Of a stretch of DNA of 64,000 bases, positions 16,064 through 24,438 are shown piece after piece. Where the stretch lies: the NCBI RefSeq assembly GCF_003149245.1, contig NZ_QGDL01000002.1:1-64000 (forward strand), given 5' to 3'. Below the pieces are notes generated by a model, which searched no databases, was not told where the DNA came from, and saw only the letters and a list, made by a program, of their open reading frames with translations. The stretch is from Faecalicatena orotica (GTDB lineage: Bacteria > Bacillota > Clostridia > Lachnospirales > Lachnospiraceae). The translations under genes and the position numbers were made by a program. How positions within the stretch are numbered: the stretch's first letter is position 1; each line of letters starts with the position of its first letter.

Positions 16064-18646
16064 ATGAACGTGTTAGTTATTGGAGGAGTTGCTGCCGGTA
16101 CTAAAACAGCAGCAAAGTTAAAGCGTCAGGACCAAAGCGCTGAGATTACGATTATTACGAAAGACAAGGATATATCTTATGCCGGGTGCGGGCTGCCGTA
16201 TTATGTGGGCGGAGTGATTGAAGAAAAAGAAGAACTGATCGTAAACACGCCGCAGAAATATTCTGCACTGACTGGGGTAAAAGTACTGACAGGCATAGAG
16301 GCAGTAGGACTGGATTCAGATAAGAAAGTGGTAAAGGCAAAGAATCTGTCAACAGATGCGGAGGAAACCTATACATACGACAAACTGATCATCGCGACGG
16401 GTGCTTCCCCGGCCATTATTCCGATTGACGGAATTAGTCTTCCGGGAGTATTCAAAATGCGTACCCCGAATGACGCAATCGGTGTAAGAGACTATGCAGA
16501 AACCAACCATGTGAGAAAAGCAGTTGTTGTCGGTGCCGGTTTTATAGGCCTCGAGGTTGCCGAGAACTTGAAGCTGAGAGGAATACAGGTAACTGTGATT
16601 GATTTTGCATCCCAGATACTCCCTAATATATTGGACCCGGAGATGGCGGCTTACGGTAAAAAGCACCTTCTCAAAGAAGGAATCCGGGTGATAACCGGTA
16701 CAAAAGCAGAAGCTGTCCTCGGAGAGGGGAAAGTGACAGGCCTTAAGACGAGCGCGGGCACATTCCCGTGCGAGATGGTTATTATGGCGGCGGGCATCCG
16801 TCCAAATACCGCATTCCTTCAGGATACAGGAATTGAGATGTTCAAGGGAACTATTTTAACTGATGGACACATGCAGACAAATCTGCCGGATGTATATGCG
16901 GCGGGGGACTGTGCGATGGTTACGAACCGGATCACGGGCAGCAGGCAGTGGTCGCCGATGGGATCTTCCGCCAACATGGAAGGACGTACACTGGCGCAGA
17001 TAATGACAGGGGACGAAAAAGAATATAAAGGTGTCCTTGGCACCGGTGTTGTAAAACTGCCGAACTTAAACTGCGGAAGAACAGGACTAACAGAAGAACA
17101 GGCAAAAGCGGCCGGCTATGATGTCATAACGGCACTCTCTGTAACAGACGACAAGGCCCATTACTATCCGGATGCGGCATATTTTATCACAAAACTGATT
17201 GCAGACAAAACGACACATAAGCTTCTAGGAGTTCAGGTATTTGGCCCGGGGGCTGTCGACAAAATGGTAGATGTTGCTGTAGTGGGCCTGAACATGGGGG
17301 CTGTACTGGAAGATTATGAGAACGCGGATTTTGCTTACGCGCCTCCGTTTTCAACAGCGATCCACCCGTTTGTACAGGCGGTTTATATCCTGCTGAATAA
17401 AATAAACGGCGATATGGTCAGCATGACACCGGCAGAATATGCAGAAGGAAAAGCAGAAGGCTATACAGTGCTGGATGTGGGACTGACACCTGCCATCCGC
17501 GGTGCGCAGTACATCAACCTTGGGGCCGTGAAGGGTGAACTAGAGGGAATCGGAAAGGACGAAAAGCTCCTCCTTGTCTGTACAAAAGGAAAACGTGCTT
17601 ACTTCCTGCAGAACAGACTGCGCCACTTCGGCTACACAAATACAGTGGCGCTGGAAGGCGGCGTGTTCTTCAGCGACGTAAAGGTGAAGAATACACAAAC
17701 TGAGATTTCGGCCGATGAAGTTACAAGAGTTAAAGGTCTTGGTTTCCTGCGGGATAAGACGACCGCAGACAAATTCAATGGCCGTGTAATCACGAGAAAC
17801 GGGAAAATAACTGCGGATGAGACACGTACCATAGCAGAGGCCGCGGAGCTGTACGGAAGCGGCGAAGTAACAATGACCTCCCGCCTGACAATGGAAATTC
17901 AGGGAGTACCGTTTGACAACATCGAACCGCTGAGGGAATACCTGATGCAGGCTGGCCTCGAGACAGGCGGAACGGGTTCCAAAGTACGTCCGGTTGTATC
18001 CTGCAAAGGAACGACCTGCCAGTATGGTCTGACTGATACATTCGCGCTGTCAGAAGAAATACACGAACGTTTCTATCACGGTTATTCATCAGTCAAGCTT
18101 CCGCACAAGTTTAAAATAGCAGTGGGCGGATGTCCGAATAACTGCGTAAAACCTGACCTGAATGATATCGGAATTATCGGGCAGCGTATTCCTCAGGTTG
18201 ATCTGGAAAAATGTAAAGGATGCAAAGTCTGTCAGGTGACGGAAAGCTGTCCGATCGGCATTGCAAAGATGGAAGACGGAAAAATCGTGATCGATGATGA
18301 TGCATGCAACCACTGCGGCAGATGTATCGGCAAATGCCCGTTCAGCGTAGTGGAAGACTATACAGACGGATACCGCATCTACATAGGCGGCCGCTGGGGA
18401 AAGAAAGCATCTCAGGGAAGATATCTGGATAAAGTATTCACTGATAAAGAAGAAGCTCTGGATACGATCGAAAAAGCAATTCTGCTGTTCAGGGAACAGG
18501 GAAACACAGGAGAACGTTTCGGAGATACGATCGCACGCCTTGGTTTTGAAAACGTGCAGGAGCAGCTGCTTAAAGATGACCTGCTGTCCAGAAAAACAGA
18601 GAACCTTGCAGCCCAGAAACATTTGAAGGGCGGGGCAACCTGTTAA
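16064..18646 (+). CDS. CoA-disulfide reductase / rhodanese / sulfite-reductase-like / ferredoxin fusion
   Basis: This is an 860-residue multidomain oxidoreductase. Residues about 1-445 are a pyridine nucleotide-disulfide reductase of the CoA-disulfide reductase type, with GGVAAGTKTA for FAD and active-site Cys42 in SYAGCGLPYY. Residues about 455-550 form a rhodanese domain, with its Cys near residue 506 in LLVCTKGKRA. Residues about 565-705 resemble the half-domain of nitrite/sulfite reductases, with Cys pairs in SCKGTTCQYG and GGCPNNCVKP. Residues about 715-770 hold two [4Fe-4S] motifs (CKGCKVC and CNHCGRC). It probably handles persulfide or disulfide chemistry with electrons passed between flavin, sirohaem-type and Fe-S centres. 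The substrate is unknown. Confidence 0.85.
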   Translation: MNVLVIGGVAAGTKTAAKLKRQDQSAEITIITKDKDISYAGCGLPYYVGGVIEEKEELIVNTPQKYSALTGVKVLTGIEAVGLDSDKKVVKAKNLSTDAEETYTYDKLIIATGASPAIIPIDGISLPGVFKMRTPNDAIGVRDYAETNHVRKAVVVGAGFIGLEVAENLKLRGIQVTVIDFASQILPNILDPEMAAYGKKHLLKEGIRVITGTKAEAVLGEGKVTGLKTSAGTFPCEMVIMAAGIRPNTAFLQDTGIEMFKGTILTDGHMQTNLPDVYAAGDCAMVTNRITGSRQWSPMGSSANMEGRTLAQIMTGDEKEYKGVLGTGVVKLPNLNCGRTGLTEEQAKAAGYDVITALSVTDDKAHYYPDAAYFITKLIADKTTHKLLGVQVFGPGAVDKMVDVAVVGLNMGAVLEDYENADFAYAPPFSTAIHPFVQAVYILLNKINGDMVSMTPAEYAEGKAEGYTVLDVGLTPAIRGAQYINLGAVKGELEGIGKDEKLLLVCTKGKRAYFLQNRLRHFGYTNTVALEGGVFFSDVKVKNTQTEISADEVTRVKGLGFLRDKTTADKFNGRVITRNGKITADETRTIAEAAELYGSGEVTMTSRLTMEIQGVPFDNIEPLREYLMQAGLETGGTGSKVRPVVSCKGTTCQYGLTDTFALSEEIHERFYHGYSSVKLPHKFKIAVGGCPNNCVKPDLNDIGIIGQRIPQVDLEKCKGCKVCQVTESCPIGIAKMEDGKIVIDDDACNHCGRCIGKCPFSVVEDYTDGYRIYIGGRWGKKASQGRYLDKVFTDKEEALDTIEKAILLFREQGNTGERFGDTIARLGFENVQEQLLKDDLLSRKTENLAAQKHLKGGATC

Positions 18647-18660
18647 GCTGGGAATGAAAA

Positions 18661-18706
18661 CAGAAAAGAGGGAGTGTTGCCTGACGGCGCTGCTCCCTCT
18701 TTTCTG
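18661..18706 (+). terminator. Terminator of the CoA-disulfide reductase fusion gene
   Basis: CAGAAAAGAGGGAG (18661-18674) pairs perfectly with CTCCCTCTTTTCTG (18693-18706). The T-rich right arm serves as the release tract. Confidence 0.8.
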
Positions 18707-18753
18707 TTACATTTATATCTTATTTAAAAGACACATACCAAAGCTAATTAAGC

Positions 18754-18785
18754 GTTACTGCTCACGCCCTGCGGGCTTACACAGT
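18754..18785. repeat. GTTACTGTTCAC-family repeat downstream of csp
   Basis: GTTACTGCTCACGCCCTGCGGGC is followed by TTACACAGT, with a GCCC/GGGC hairpin at its core. It begins right after the cold-shock gene stop codon (minus strand) and may serve as that transcript's 3' end. Confidence 0.6.
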
Positions 18786-18790
18786 CTCAA

Positions 18791-18994
18791 TTAAGCAACT
18801 GCTACATTAACAGCCTGTGGTCCGCGGTTTCCTTCTGTGATATCAAATGTTACTTTCTGTCCTTCTTCAAGGCTCTTGTAACCATCAGCAGCGATTCCTG
18901 AGAAGTGTACGAATACGTCTTCACCGTTAGCGTCGTTTGTGATGAATCCAAAACCTTTCTGTGCGTTAAACCATTTTACTGTACCGTTATTCAT
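18791..18994 (-). CDS. Cold-shock protein (CSD RNA chaperone)
   Basis: This 67-residue cold-shock-domain protein binds single-stranded RNA and DNA and melts mRNA structure at low temperature. Both RNP motifs are intact: KGFGFI (RNP1) and VFVHF (RNP2). It is encoded alone with AGGAGG before the start and a long AT-rich leader that contains a perfect 16-bp inverted repeat. Confidence 0.96.
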   Translation of the reverse strand: MNNGTVKWFNAQKGFGFITNDANGEDVFVHFSGIAADGYKSLEEGQKVTFDITEGNRGPQAVNVAVA

Positions 18995-19048
18995 GGAAAT
19001 ACCTCCTAAAAAAATAATATTATTTGTAAATCCTCTGATAATAAAAAA

Positions 19049-19105
19049 TCACATATTTTTGTAAAGCATTATCAATGGAACATAATGACTTACAAAAATA
19101 TGTGA
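19049..19105 (-). promoter_or_regulatory. 16-bp perfect inverted repeat in the csp upstream region
   Basis: TCACATATTTTTGTAA (19049-19064) and TTACAAAAATATGTGA (19090-19105) form a perfect inverted repeat with a 25-nt loop. It begins about 55 nt upstream of the csp start codon. Cold-shock mRNAs often carry long structured leaders that refold with temperature, so a thermo-responsive leader is a fair inference. A dyad operator is the alternative. The rest of the 356-bp gap between csp and the next gene holds the divergent promoter and operators listed separately. Confidence 0.45.
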
Positions 19106-19209
19106 AATCTAAATCCGATGAAAATACTATTACATCTTAGCATAACATTGCGAAATAGTCAATAGATTTCAGAAAAATTTGGATATAGGAAGAAAGACTG
19201 ATAAAAGCA

Positions 19210-19270
19210 TTCATAAATGTTCATATAAACGATAAATAATCATATAAATACATTGAAAACATTCATAATA
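19210..19270 (+). promoter_or_regulatory. Phased TCATA half-sites upstream of ulaG-like gene (operator 1)
   Basis: TTCATAAA, TTCATATAA, ATCATATAAA and TTCATAAT have their TCA at 19211, 19221, 19240 and 19263, about 10 bp apart or multiples of it. They surround the promoter at 19253-19281. The same half-site recurs at three other promoters of the locus, so this is a likely binding array for the DeoR-type regulator encoded at 25724. Confidence 0.65.
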
Positions 19271-19281
19271 GATGATAAAAT
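19253..19281 (+). promoter_or_regulatory. Sigma-A-like promoter of the ulaG-like operon
   Basis: TTGAAA (19253-19258) and TAAAAT (19276-19281) lie 17 bp apart, within the operator array. Confidence 0.65.
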
Positions 19282-19350
19282 AAGCGCATAAAGCATATAA
19301 ATGATAGTTTTAATGAAACATATGAATGATTAAAAACAGGAGGAAGAAAA

Positions 19351-20409
19351 ATGAGTATGGTGAATGAGCTGACAAGAGAAAAGTGGGTACTCGGTGCATT
19401 TCCGGAATGGGGAACCTGGCTGAACGAGGAGATTGACGAGGAAGTGGTGGCACCGGGCACCTTTGCGATGTGGTGGATTGGATGTACGGGACTCTGGATC
19501 AAATCCGAGAACAATACGAACATTGCAGTCGATCTCTGGTTCGGAAACGGGAAGAGGAGCAAAAAGACAAAAGAGATGGCCCCGTTCCACCAGATGCGCA
19601 ACATGACCGGCGGACGCATGACACAGCCGAATCTGCGTGCGGCTCCGATCGTATATGACCCGTTTGCTGTAACACAGGTGGATGCCGTACTGTCTACACA
19701 TTATCACAATGACCATATCGACCCGTTTTTTGCAGCGGCTGTTATGCAGAACTGCGGTCAGGACGTGCCGTTTATCGGGCCTATGAAGAGTGTGGAAAAA
19801 TGGCTGGGCTACGGAGTACCAAAAGACCGCTGCAGAGTTGTGAGGCCGGGGGATGTAATTCAGGTAAAAGACTGTGAAATTGTGGTGCTGGATTCCTTTG
19901 ACAGAACGTGTCTCGTAACCGCAGATGAGGATATCAGAAATACATGCCCGAACGATATGGATGAAAAGGCTGTAAACTATTTGATTAAGACACCCGCAGG
20001 TAATGTGTACCACAGCGGTGATTCCCATTATTCCACATATTACGCAAAGCACGGAAAGGATTATAATATAGATGTTGCACTCGGCTCCTACGGGGAAAAT
20101 CCGGCAGGGAACCAGGATAAGATGACTTCTGTAGACATTCTTAGAATGGCGGAGGCTCTCAGGTGTAAAGTTGTCATTCCGTTTCACTATGATGTGTGGA
20201 CAAATTTCAAGGCAGATCCTGCTGAGATTATGATGCTTTACAATTACAAGAAAGACGTGCTCCAGTATCAGTTTACCCCGTTTATCTGGGACGTGGGCGG
20301 AAAATATATCTGGCCTCTGGACAAAGATAAAAAACAGTTCCATTATAGAAGAGGGTTTGAAGATTGCTTTACAGATGAACCGAATGTGCCATTCCGGTCA
20401 ATTTTGTAG
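19351..20409 (+). CDS. ulaG: UlaG-like L-ascorbate-6-phosphate lactonase
   Basis: This 352-residue metallo-beta-lactamase-fold enzyme is related to UlaG, which opens L-ascorbate 6-phosphate to 3-keto-L-gulonate 6-phosphate in the cytoplasm. The metal-binding motif [10 protein letters not shown] (about residue 115) is intact, and further conserved histidines occur in [10 protein letters not shown] and VIPFHYD. Length matches UlaG (about 354 residues). It opens an operon with PTS IIA, creatininase-like and HAD genes. The neighbouring UlaA/UlaB-type transporter supports action on a phosphorylated lactone. Because UlaD is missing here, the true substrate may be an ascorbate relative. Confidence 0.88.
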   Translation: MSMVNELTREKWVLGAFPEWGTWLNEEIDEEVVAPGTFAMWWIGCTGLWIKSENNTNIAVDLWFGNGKRSKKTKEMAPFHQMRNMTGGRMTQPNLRAAPIVYDPFAVTQVDAVLSTHYHNDHIDPFFAAAVMQNCGQDVPFIGPMKSVEKWLGYGVPKDRCRVVRPGDVIQVKDCEIVVLDSFDRTCLVTADEDIRNTCPNDMDEKAVNYLIKTPAGNVYHSGDSHYSTYYAKHGKDYNIDVALGSYGENPAGNQDKMTSVDILRMAEALRCKVVIPFHYDVWTNFKADPAEIMMLYNYKKDVLQYQFTPFIWDVGGKYIWPLDKDKKQFHYRRGFEDCFTDEPNVPFRSIL

Positions 20410-20430
20410 TCAGAAAAGGAGAATCATACT

Positions 20431-20892
20431 ATGCTGTTAAAAGAATTAGTAGAAAAGAACAGAGTCTGCTTTCATAAAGGATTTGATACATGGGAGGAGG
20501 CTGTTGCCGCCTCCTGCCAGCCGCTGCTTGATGATGGGTCAATCGAGCAGGCATACATAGATGCGGTGATCGGATGCGTTAAGAAGTATGGCCCGTATAT
20601 TGTTTTTGCACCCAACATTGCCATGCCGCATTCCCAGGAGGGAGCGGTCGGCGTGAATGATACTGCGGTTTCCTTCATGAAGCTGGAAGAGCCGGTGCAC
20701 TTCGAAGAAGGAAATCCGGATAAGGATGCGAAGTTGTTTTTCGTGCTGGCATCAAAGAACCATGAGATGCACATGCAGAATATGGAAAAGCTGGCGAACA
20801 TGCTCCTCACGGCGGATATCATGGATGCGCTGATGGAAGTCAGGGATGTGGAAGGACTGCTTGAACTCGACGCAAAATATTCAGACCTATGA
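20431..20892 (+). CDS. ulaC: PTS EIIA component, ascorbate/fructose-mannitol type
   Basis: This 153-residue EIIA protein accepts phosphate from HPr on a histidine and passes it to the IIB protein. The active-site segment is PNIAMPHSQE (His near residue 68), typical of the PTS_EIIA_2 family that includes UlaC. It is 21 bp after the lactonase gene and overlaps the creatininase gene by 4 bp. The partner IIC and IIB genes are in the next operon (22682-24374). The function is secure, and the sugar is inferred from the neighbours. Confidence 0.88.
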   Translation: MLLKELVEKNRVCFHKGFDTWEEAVAASCQPLLDDGSIEQAYIDAVIGCVKKYGPYIVFAPNIAMPHSQEGAVGVNDTAVSFMKLEEPVHFEEGNPDKDAKLFFVLASKNHEMHMQNMEKLANMLLTADIMDALMEVRDVEGLLELDAKYSDL

Positions 20893-21629
20893 GAAATCTA
20901 TTTTACCACAGCTGGGATTCTGCGAAGGAATGCATACAGAAAAGTGAGGGGATCATGGTCACCGCAGGGTCGGTGGAAGAACATGGTTTCCACCTGCCTC
21001 TTGGGACGGACATCATCCTGACACATGCCTTTGCAGAAGCGGTGTGTGAAAAGGAAAATTTATATTATTACCCCTGTATCACGTATGGGCAGGTATGGTC
21101 TGCAAAGGAGTTTGAAGGAACTATATCCATTTCCCCGGACTGTTTAAGGGAGTACTGCCTTCAGGCAGTCGAAAGTGTTCTGCGTGTCTGCCCCAGACGG
21201 GTCATCCTGTATTCCTTTCATAACGGGAACCATAAGGTAATGGAGGAGGTTATGAGAGAACTGACGGACAGGGGGCTCGGCGGGAACGTGTTCCATATTA
21301 AGAATGCGGGAATTGAAAAGAAAGCGCAGCATATACTGACATCTCCGGTGTGGAACGGGAGTGTCTGGCATGCAGGCGAACTGGAGACATCTTTGATGTT
21401 ATATGCCGCAGAGGAACTGGTGGACATGGAAGCAGCAACGGCTGAGTTCCCGCCGGTTCCGTTTTTTTACGGGAAAAAGCCTGTGCCCTGGAAAAAGTTT
21501 TTGAAAAGTGGTGCCTTTGGCGACGCTGCCTGTGCAACAAGAGAAAAGGGAGAGGCTCTGTTTAGGTTAATCTGCCGGGAACTGGAGGAGCAGGTACGCT
21601 GCATAAAAGGAGAAGAAAACAATGAATGA
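20889..21629 (+). CDS. Creatininase-family amidohydrolase
   Basis: This 246-residue member of the creatinine amidohydrolase family has the metal site GSVEEHGFHLPLGTD near the N-terminus and the FHNGNHK segment (about residue 118). The family includes creatininase, formamide hydrolases in riboflavin/F420 synthesis, and mycofactocin peptidase MftE. It overlaps its neighbours by 4 and 8 bp, so it is clearly part of this sugar operon. A hydrolase of cyclic amides or lactams next to a lactonase suggests ring opening of a related compound. The substrate is unknown. Confidence 0.82.
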   Translation: MRNLFYHSWDSAKECIQKSEGIMVTAGSVEEHGFHLPLGTDIILTHAFAEAVCEKENLYYYPCITYGQVWSAKEFEGTISISPDCLREYCLQAVESVLRVCPRRVILYSFHNGNHKVMEEVMRELTDRGLGGNVFHIKNAGIEKKAQHILTSPVWNGSVWHAGELETSLMLYAAEELVDMEAATAEFPPVPFFYGKKPVPWKKFLKSGAFGDAACATREKGEALFRLICRELEEQVRCIKGEENNE

Positions 21630-22461
21630 CATCAGATTGGTCGTCTGTGACCTAGACGGAACGCTTTTAAATGATAAAAAACGGATTACGGAACGTACGG
21701 CGTCCGTGATGCAGAAAATACAGCAGATGGGGATTGCGGTCTGTCTGGCATCTGGCCGGGATGAGCAGATGATGTCTGTTTATGACAGGAAGATCGGGGG
21801 CTGCAGGTATCTGCTGTCCAACAACGGGGCAATGGTACGCAGAAATGATAATAAAATTCTGCACTGTAATTATCTGGCCGAAGACGATACGGCCCTGCTT
21901 TTGTCGTACCTGAACGCACATAAAATGACGTTTATGATGTATTCCGATCAGGAAATGTATTTTTCGGAGGGAAGCGGGAAACTGAAAAAAAGAATCAGTG
22001 ATTATGAAAAGCTGTCACAGGATGTAGGCTGCCCTGTGAAGCTGAATGCAAAAGAGTTTTTAAGAAGCACCCCTGTGGCGGGATACACGACCGCTGCAAA
22101 AATCGTCGCCTATGAGGACGATGAGGAGAAGATTAACGCTTACAAAAGATATATAGACCATATGCCGGGAGTGCATTATGAACCGACAGGGTACGGGCTT
22201 TTAGGAGCGTTTGACAGGAAAGTTTCGAAAAAGGCTGCCCTGTTGAAAATCATGGAGGACATGGGGGCCAGCCCAGATGCAGTGTGCGTATTCGGTGATT
22301 TTGAAAACGATCTGAGCATGTTCGAGTGTGCAGAACACAGGATCTGTATGGAAAATGGTGTAGAAGAACTGAAAAGAGCGGCCAGCCATGTGACAGTCAG
22401 TAATAATGACGATGGCGTTGCAGTCTATCTGGAAAATATACTGGACATTTTGTCTAAATAG
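21622..22461 (+). CDS. Cof-type HAD-IIB phosphatase of the ula-like operon
   Basis: This is a 279-residue HAD hydrolase with nucleophile motif VCDLDGTLLND and motif IV VFGDFENDLSMFE (about residue 222), of the Cof/HAD-IIB class. It is the last gene of the first ula-like operon and overlaps the creatininase gene by 8 bp. In sugar operons such enzymes often remove phosphate from dead-end or accumulating sugar phosphates. Canonical ula operons do not contain one. Confidence 0.87.
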   Translation: MNDIRLVVCDLDGTLLNDKKRITERTASVMQKIQQMGIAVCLASGRDEQMMSVYDRKIGGCRYLLSNNGAMVRRNDNKILHCNYLAEDDTALLLSYLNAHKMTFMMYSDQEMYFSEGSGKLKKRISDYEKLSQDVGCPVKLNAKEFLRSTPVAGYTTAAKIVAYEDDEEKINAYKRYIDHMPGVHYEPTGYGLLGAFDRKVSKKAALLKIMEDMGASPDAVCVFGDFENDLSMFECAEHRICMENGVEELKRAASHVTVSNNDDGVAVYLENILDILSK

Positions 22462-22470
22462 TGAGTATAT

Positions 22471-22601
22471 GATCAAATAAGTTCATAAAATAAGAATTAA
22501 TGCATTTTAATCACTGATATTGATAAAATTACATCATATAAAAGGAAATAATTCATAAAATAGCACAAACAATCATATAATAAGATTGACAATCATCATA
22601 A
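22471..22601 (+). promoter_or_regulatory. Phased TCATA half-sites upstream of ulaA (operator 2)
   Basis: GATCAAATAA (22471), GTTCATAAAA (22481), CATCATATAAAA (22532), ATTCATAAAA (22551), AATCATATAA (22571) and AATCATCATAAA (22591) begin at steps of 10 or 20 bp within each group. The last one lies between the -35 and -10 boxes. This is the richest copy of the array in the locus. An AT-rich gap of about 220 bp separates it from genes on both sides. Confidence 0.7.
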
Positions 22602-22614
22602 ACGACACTATAAT
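22586..22614 (+). promoter_or_regulatory. Consensus sigma-A promoter of the ulaA operon
   Basis: TTGACA (22586-22591), a 17-bp spacer and TATAAT (22609-22614) form a perfect consensus promoter. An operator half-site lies inside the spacer, so strong repression is expected. Confidence 0.85.
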
Positions 22615-22681
22615 ACAATTATCAAGAATACATAATGCACAAAAGAATCGTAAAAATGGTTACAAAGGAAGGAGAGGAATT

Positions 22682-24034
22682 ATGTTAAATTCAATTCTTG
22701 ATTTACTCTTGAAACAAATTTTCGGACAGCCATTCCTGCTTATGGCAATAATCGTATTTATAGGTTACGTTGCAATGAAGCAGAAATTGTCCAAAGCTCT
22801 TGCGGGGGCCGTGAAAGCTTCTATCGGTATCATTGTAATGGGGATGGGATCAGGCGCCCTGATCGCCAACTTCGGCAAGCTTCTGACTGCACTACAGAAT
22901 GCGACGGGAATTCAGGGAGCCGGATTGAATACCTACCCGACAATGACCGCCAGTTACGAAAAGATGGACGCGGTACTGGGCGCTGGAACAGGGGCAGCGT
23001 GGGGGATTTATACACTGCTTGTTGCTTTTATCCTCAATCTGGTTTTGGTAGGCTTAAGAAAGTTCACCAGAATCCGTGCGGTTTATCTGACAGGCAACGC
23101 GATGATCGTCCAGGCAGGTATCAGTACTTATATTGTATGGCGTTTCCTTGGCCTTGGGATGATGCCGACAGTCCTGATTGCGGCAGTGGTAACAGCGCTG
23201 TACTGGGGAATCTGCTCTACACTCCTGATTGAACCTACAAAGAAGATCACAGGTGCGGATTTTACGGTTGCACACCAGCAGATGTTTGTGGACTACGTTG
23301 CTTATAAGGTAGCTCCGAAGATCGGTAATGCAGAAAAAGATGATATTGAGAAAAAGAAAATGCCGGAATCTCTCAACTTCCTTCAGGATAATATCATTGC
23401 AACAGCACTTGTTATGTTTGTTTCCACAGCAGTCATTATGCTGGTAGTCGGACGCGACCAGATCGACTGGCTCCGTGGTGCAGAAGGCCTGAATCAGGCG
23501 GGACTCACCAACAACATCGTATTCCTCGTGTGGATATCCATAACACTGACAGCAAATATCGTTGTACTGCTCAGTGGTGTCAGGATGTTTGTCGGTGAGC
23601 TCATGATGTCATTCAAAGGTATTTCAGAAAAACTGCTTCCAGGTGCAGTTGCAGGTGTTGACTGTGCCGCAATCTTCGCATTCGCTCCAAAGTCAGTTGT
23701 ACTCGGACTTCTCTTTGGTGCTTTGGGACAGGTAATCGGACTGGTCGGACTTCTTGTGTTCAAGTCCCCGATCTTCCTCGTACCGGGATTCATCCCGCTG
23801 TTCTTTGATAATGCGACAATCGCGATCTTTGCCAATAAGTTCGGCGGATGGAAAGCGGCAGCTGTAATCTGTACGGCAAACGGTCTTATCCAGATATTAG
23901 GTTCCGCCCTCGCGGTAAAACTTATGGAATTAACATGGTGGCAGGGAAGCGCAGATTATGCGACAATATGGGTAGCAATCATAGCAATCTTCAAAGGTAT
24001 CGGAAGCTTGCTTGGAATCCCGATTGCAGGTTAA
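22682..24034 (+). CDS. ulaA: PTS ascorbate-type EIIC permease (UlaA/SgaT family)
   Basis: This 450-residue polytopic membrane protein of the UlaA/SgaT family imports and phosphorylates L-ascorbate or a close relative together with IIA and IIB. Many hydrophobic helices are present. Typical segments are MGMGSGALIANFGKLLTAL, YPTMTASYEKMDAVLGAGTGAAWGIY and GFIPLFFDNATIAIFANKFGG. The start at 22682 follows AGGAAGGAGAGG. A longer reading frame from a TTG at 22586 would start inside the promoter. UlaB follows after 40 bp. Confidence 0.92.
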   Translation: MLNSILDLLLKQIFGQPFLLMAIIVFIGYVAMKQKLSKALAGAVKASIGIIVMGMGSGALIANFGKLLTALQNATGIQGAGLNTYPTMTASYEKMDAVLGAGTGAAWGIYTLLVAFILNLVLVGLRKFTRIRAVYLTGNAMIVQAGISTYIVWRFLGLGMMPTVLIAAVVTALYWGICSTLLIEPTKKITGADFTVAHQQMFVDYVAYKVAPKIGNAEKDDIEKKKMPESLNFLQDNIIATALVMFVSTAVIMLVVGRDQIDWLRGAEGLNQAGLTNNIVFLVWISITLTANIVVLLSGVRMFVGELMMSFKGISEKLLPGAVAGVDCAAIFAFAPKSVVLGLLFGALGQVIGLVGLLVFKSPIFLVPGFIPLFFDNATIAIFANKFGGWKAAAVICTANGLIQILGSALAVKLMELTWWQGSADYATIWVAIIAIFKGIGSLLGIPIAG

Positions 24035-24074
24035 CCAGTTAGAATAAACAAAAATATAACAGGAGGAAAAAAAG

Positions 24075-24374
24075 ATGCTTAATATTTTATGTGTATGTGG
24101 AAATGGTATGGGAACCAGTACGATTTTGAAGATCAGTGTAAAGAAAATCTGTGATGAGCACAATATTGAGGCAGCTGTAGAGTCATGTTCATTCGGTGAG
24201 GCATTGTCTTATGTGACGAATACAGACCTCGTACTGACAAGCCCTGAGTGGGCGGGAATGCTTCCACCAAGTAATGCGGTGATTGCAGAGACGAAGAACC
24301 TGATCGACACAAAGGCTGTTACAGAGACACTTCTGGCAGCAGTGAAAGAACATTTCCCGAACGAAATGAAGTAA
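24075..24374 (+). CDS. ulaB: PTS ascorbate-type EIIB component
   Basis: This 99-residue cytoplasmic IIB protein carries the phosphate on a cysteine in the P-loop CGNGMGTST (Cys8) and transfers it to the sugar bound in UlaA. Length and motif match UlaB/SgaB. It follows ulaA directly and shares its promoter. AGGAGG precedes the start. Confidence 0.92.
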   Translation: MLNILCVCGNGMGTSTILKISVKKICDEHNIEAAVESCSFGEALSYVTNTDLVLTSPEWAGMLPPSNAVIAETKNLIDTKAVTETLLAAVKEHFPNEMK

Positions 24375-24438
24375 CAGATTAAATGGAAACAGCCGGGGAT
24401 ATGGATTTGAGCCATATACCCGGGTGAGGAGGATGAAA

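Noticed and set aside
19200-19330. Repeated TCATA units looked like a short tandem array or degenerate CRISPR
   Set aside because: Units are only 8-10 bp, spacers are not unique 30-mers, and the same units lie at three other promoters. An operator array explains them better.
19330-20343. 337-codon minus-strand frame opposite the UlaG-like gene
   Set aside because: It is a mirror of a conserved metallo-hydrolase, with no ribosome site at its start.
22586-22681. N-terminal extension of the UlaA-like protein starting at TTG
   Set aside because: The codon lies in the -35 box of a consensus promoter, and the extension has no ribosome site or hydrophobic pattern. The ATG at 22682 has a strong ribosome site.
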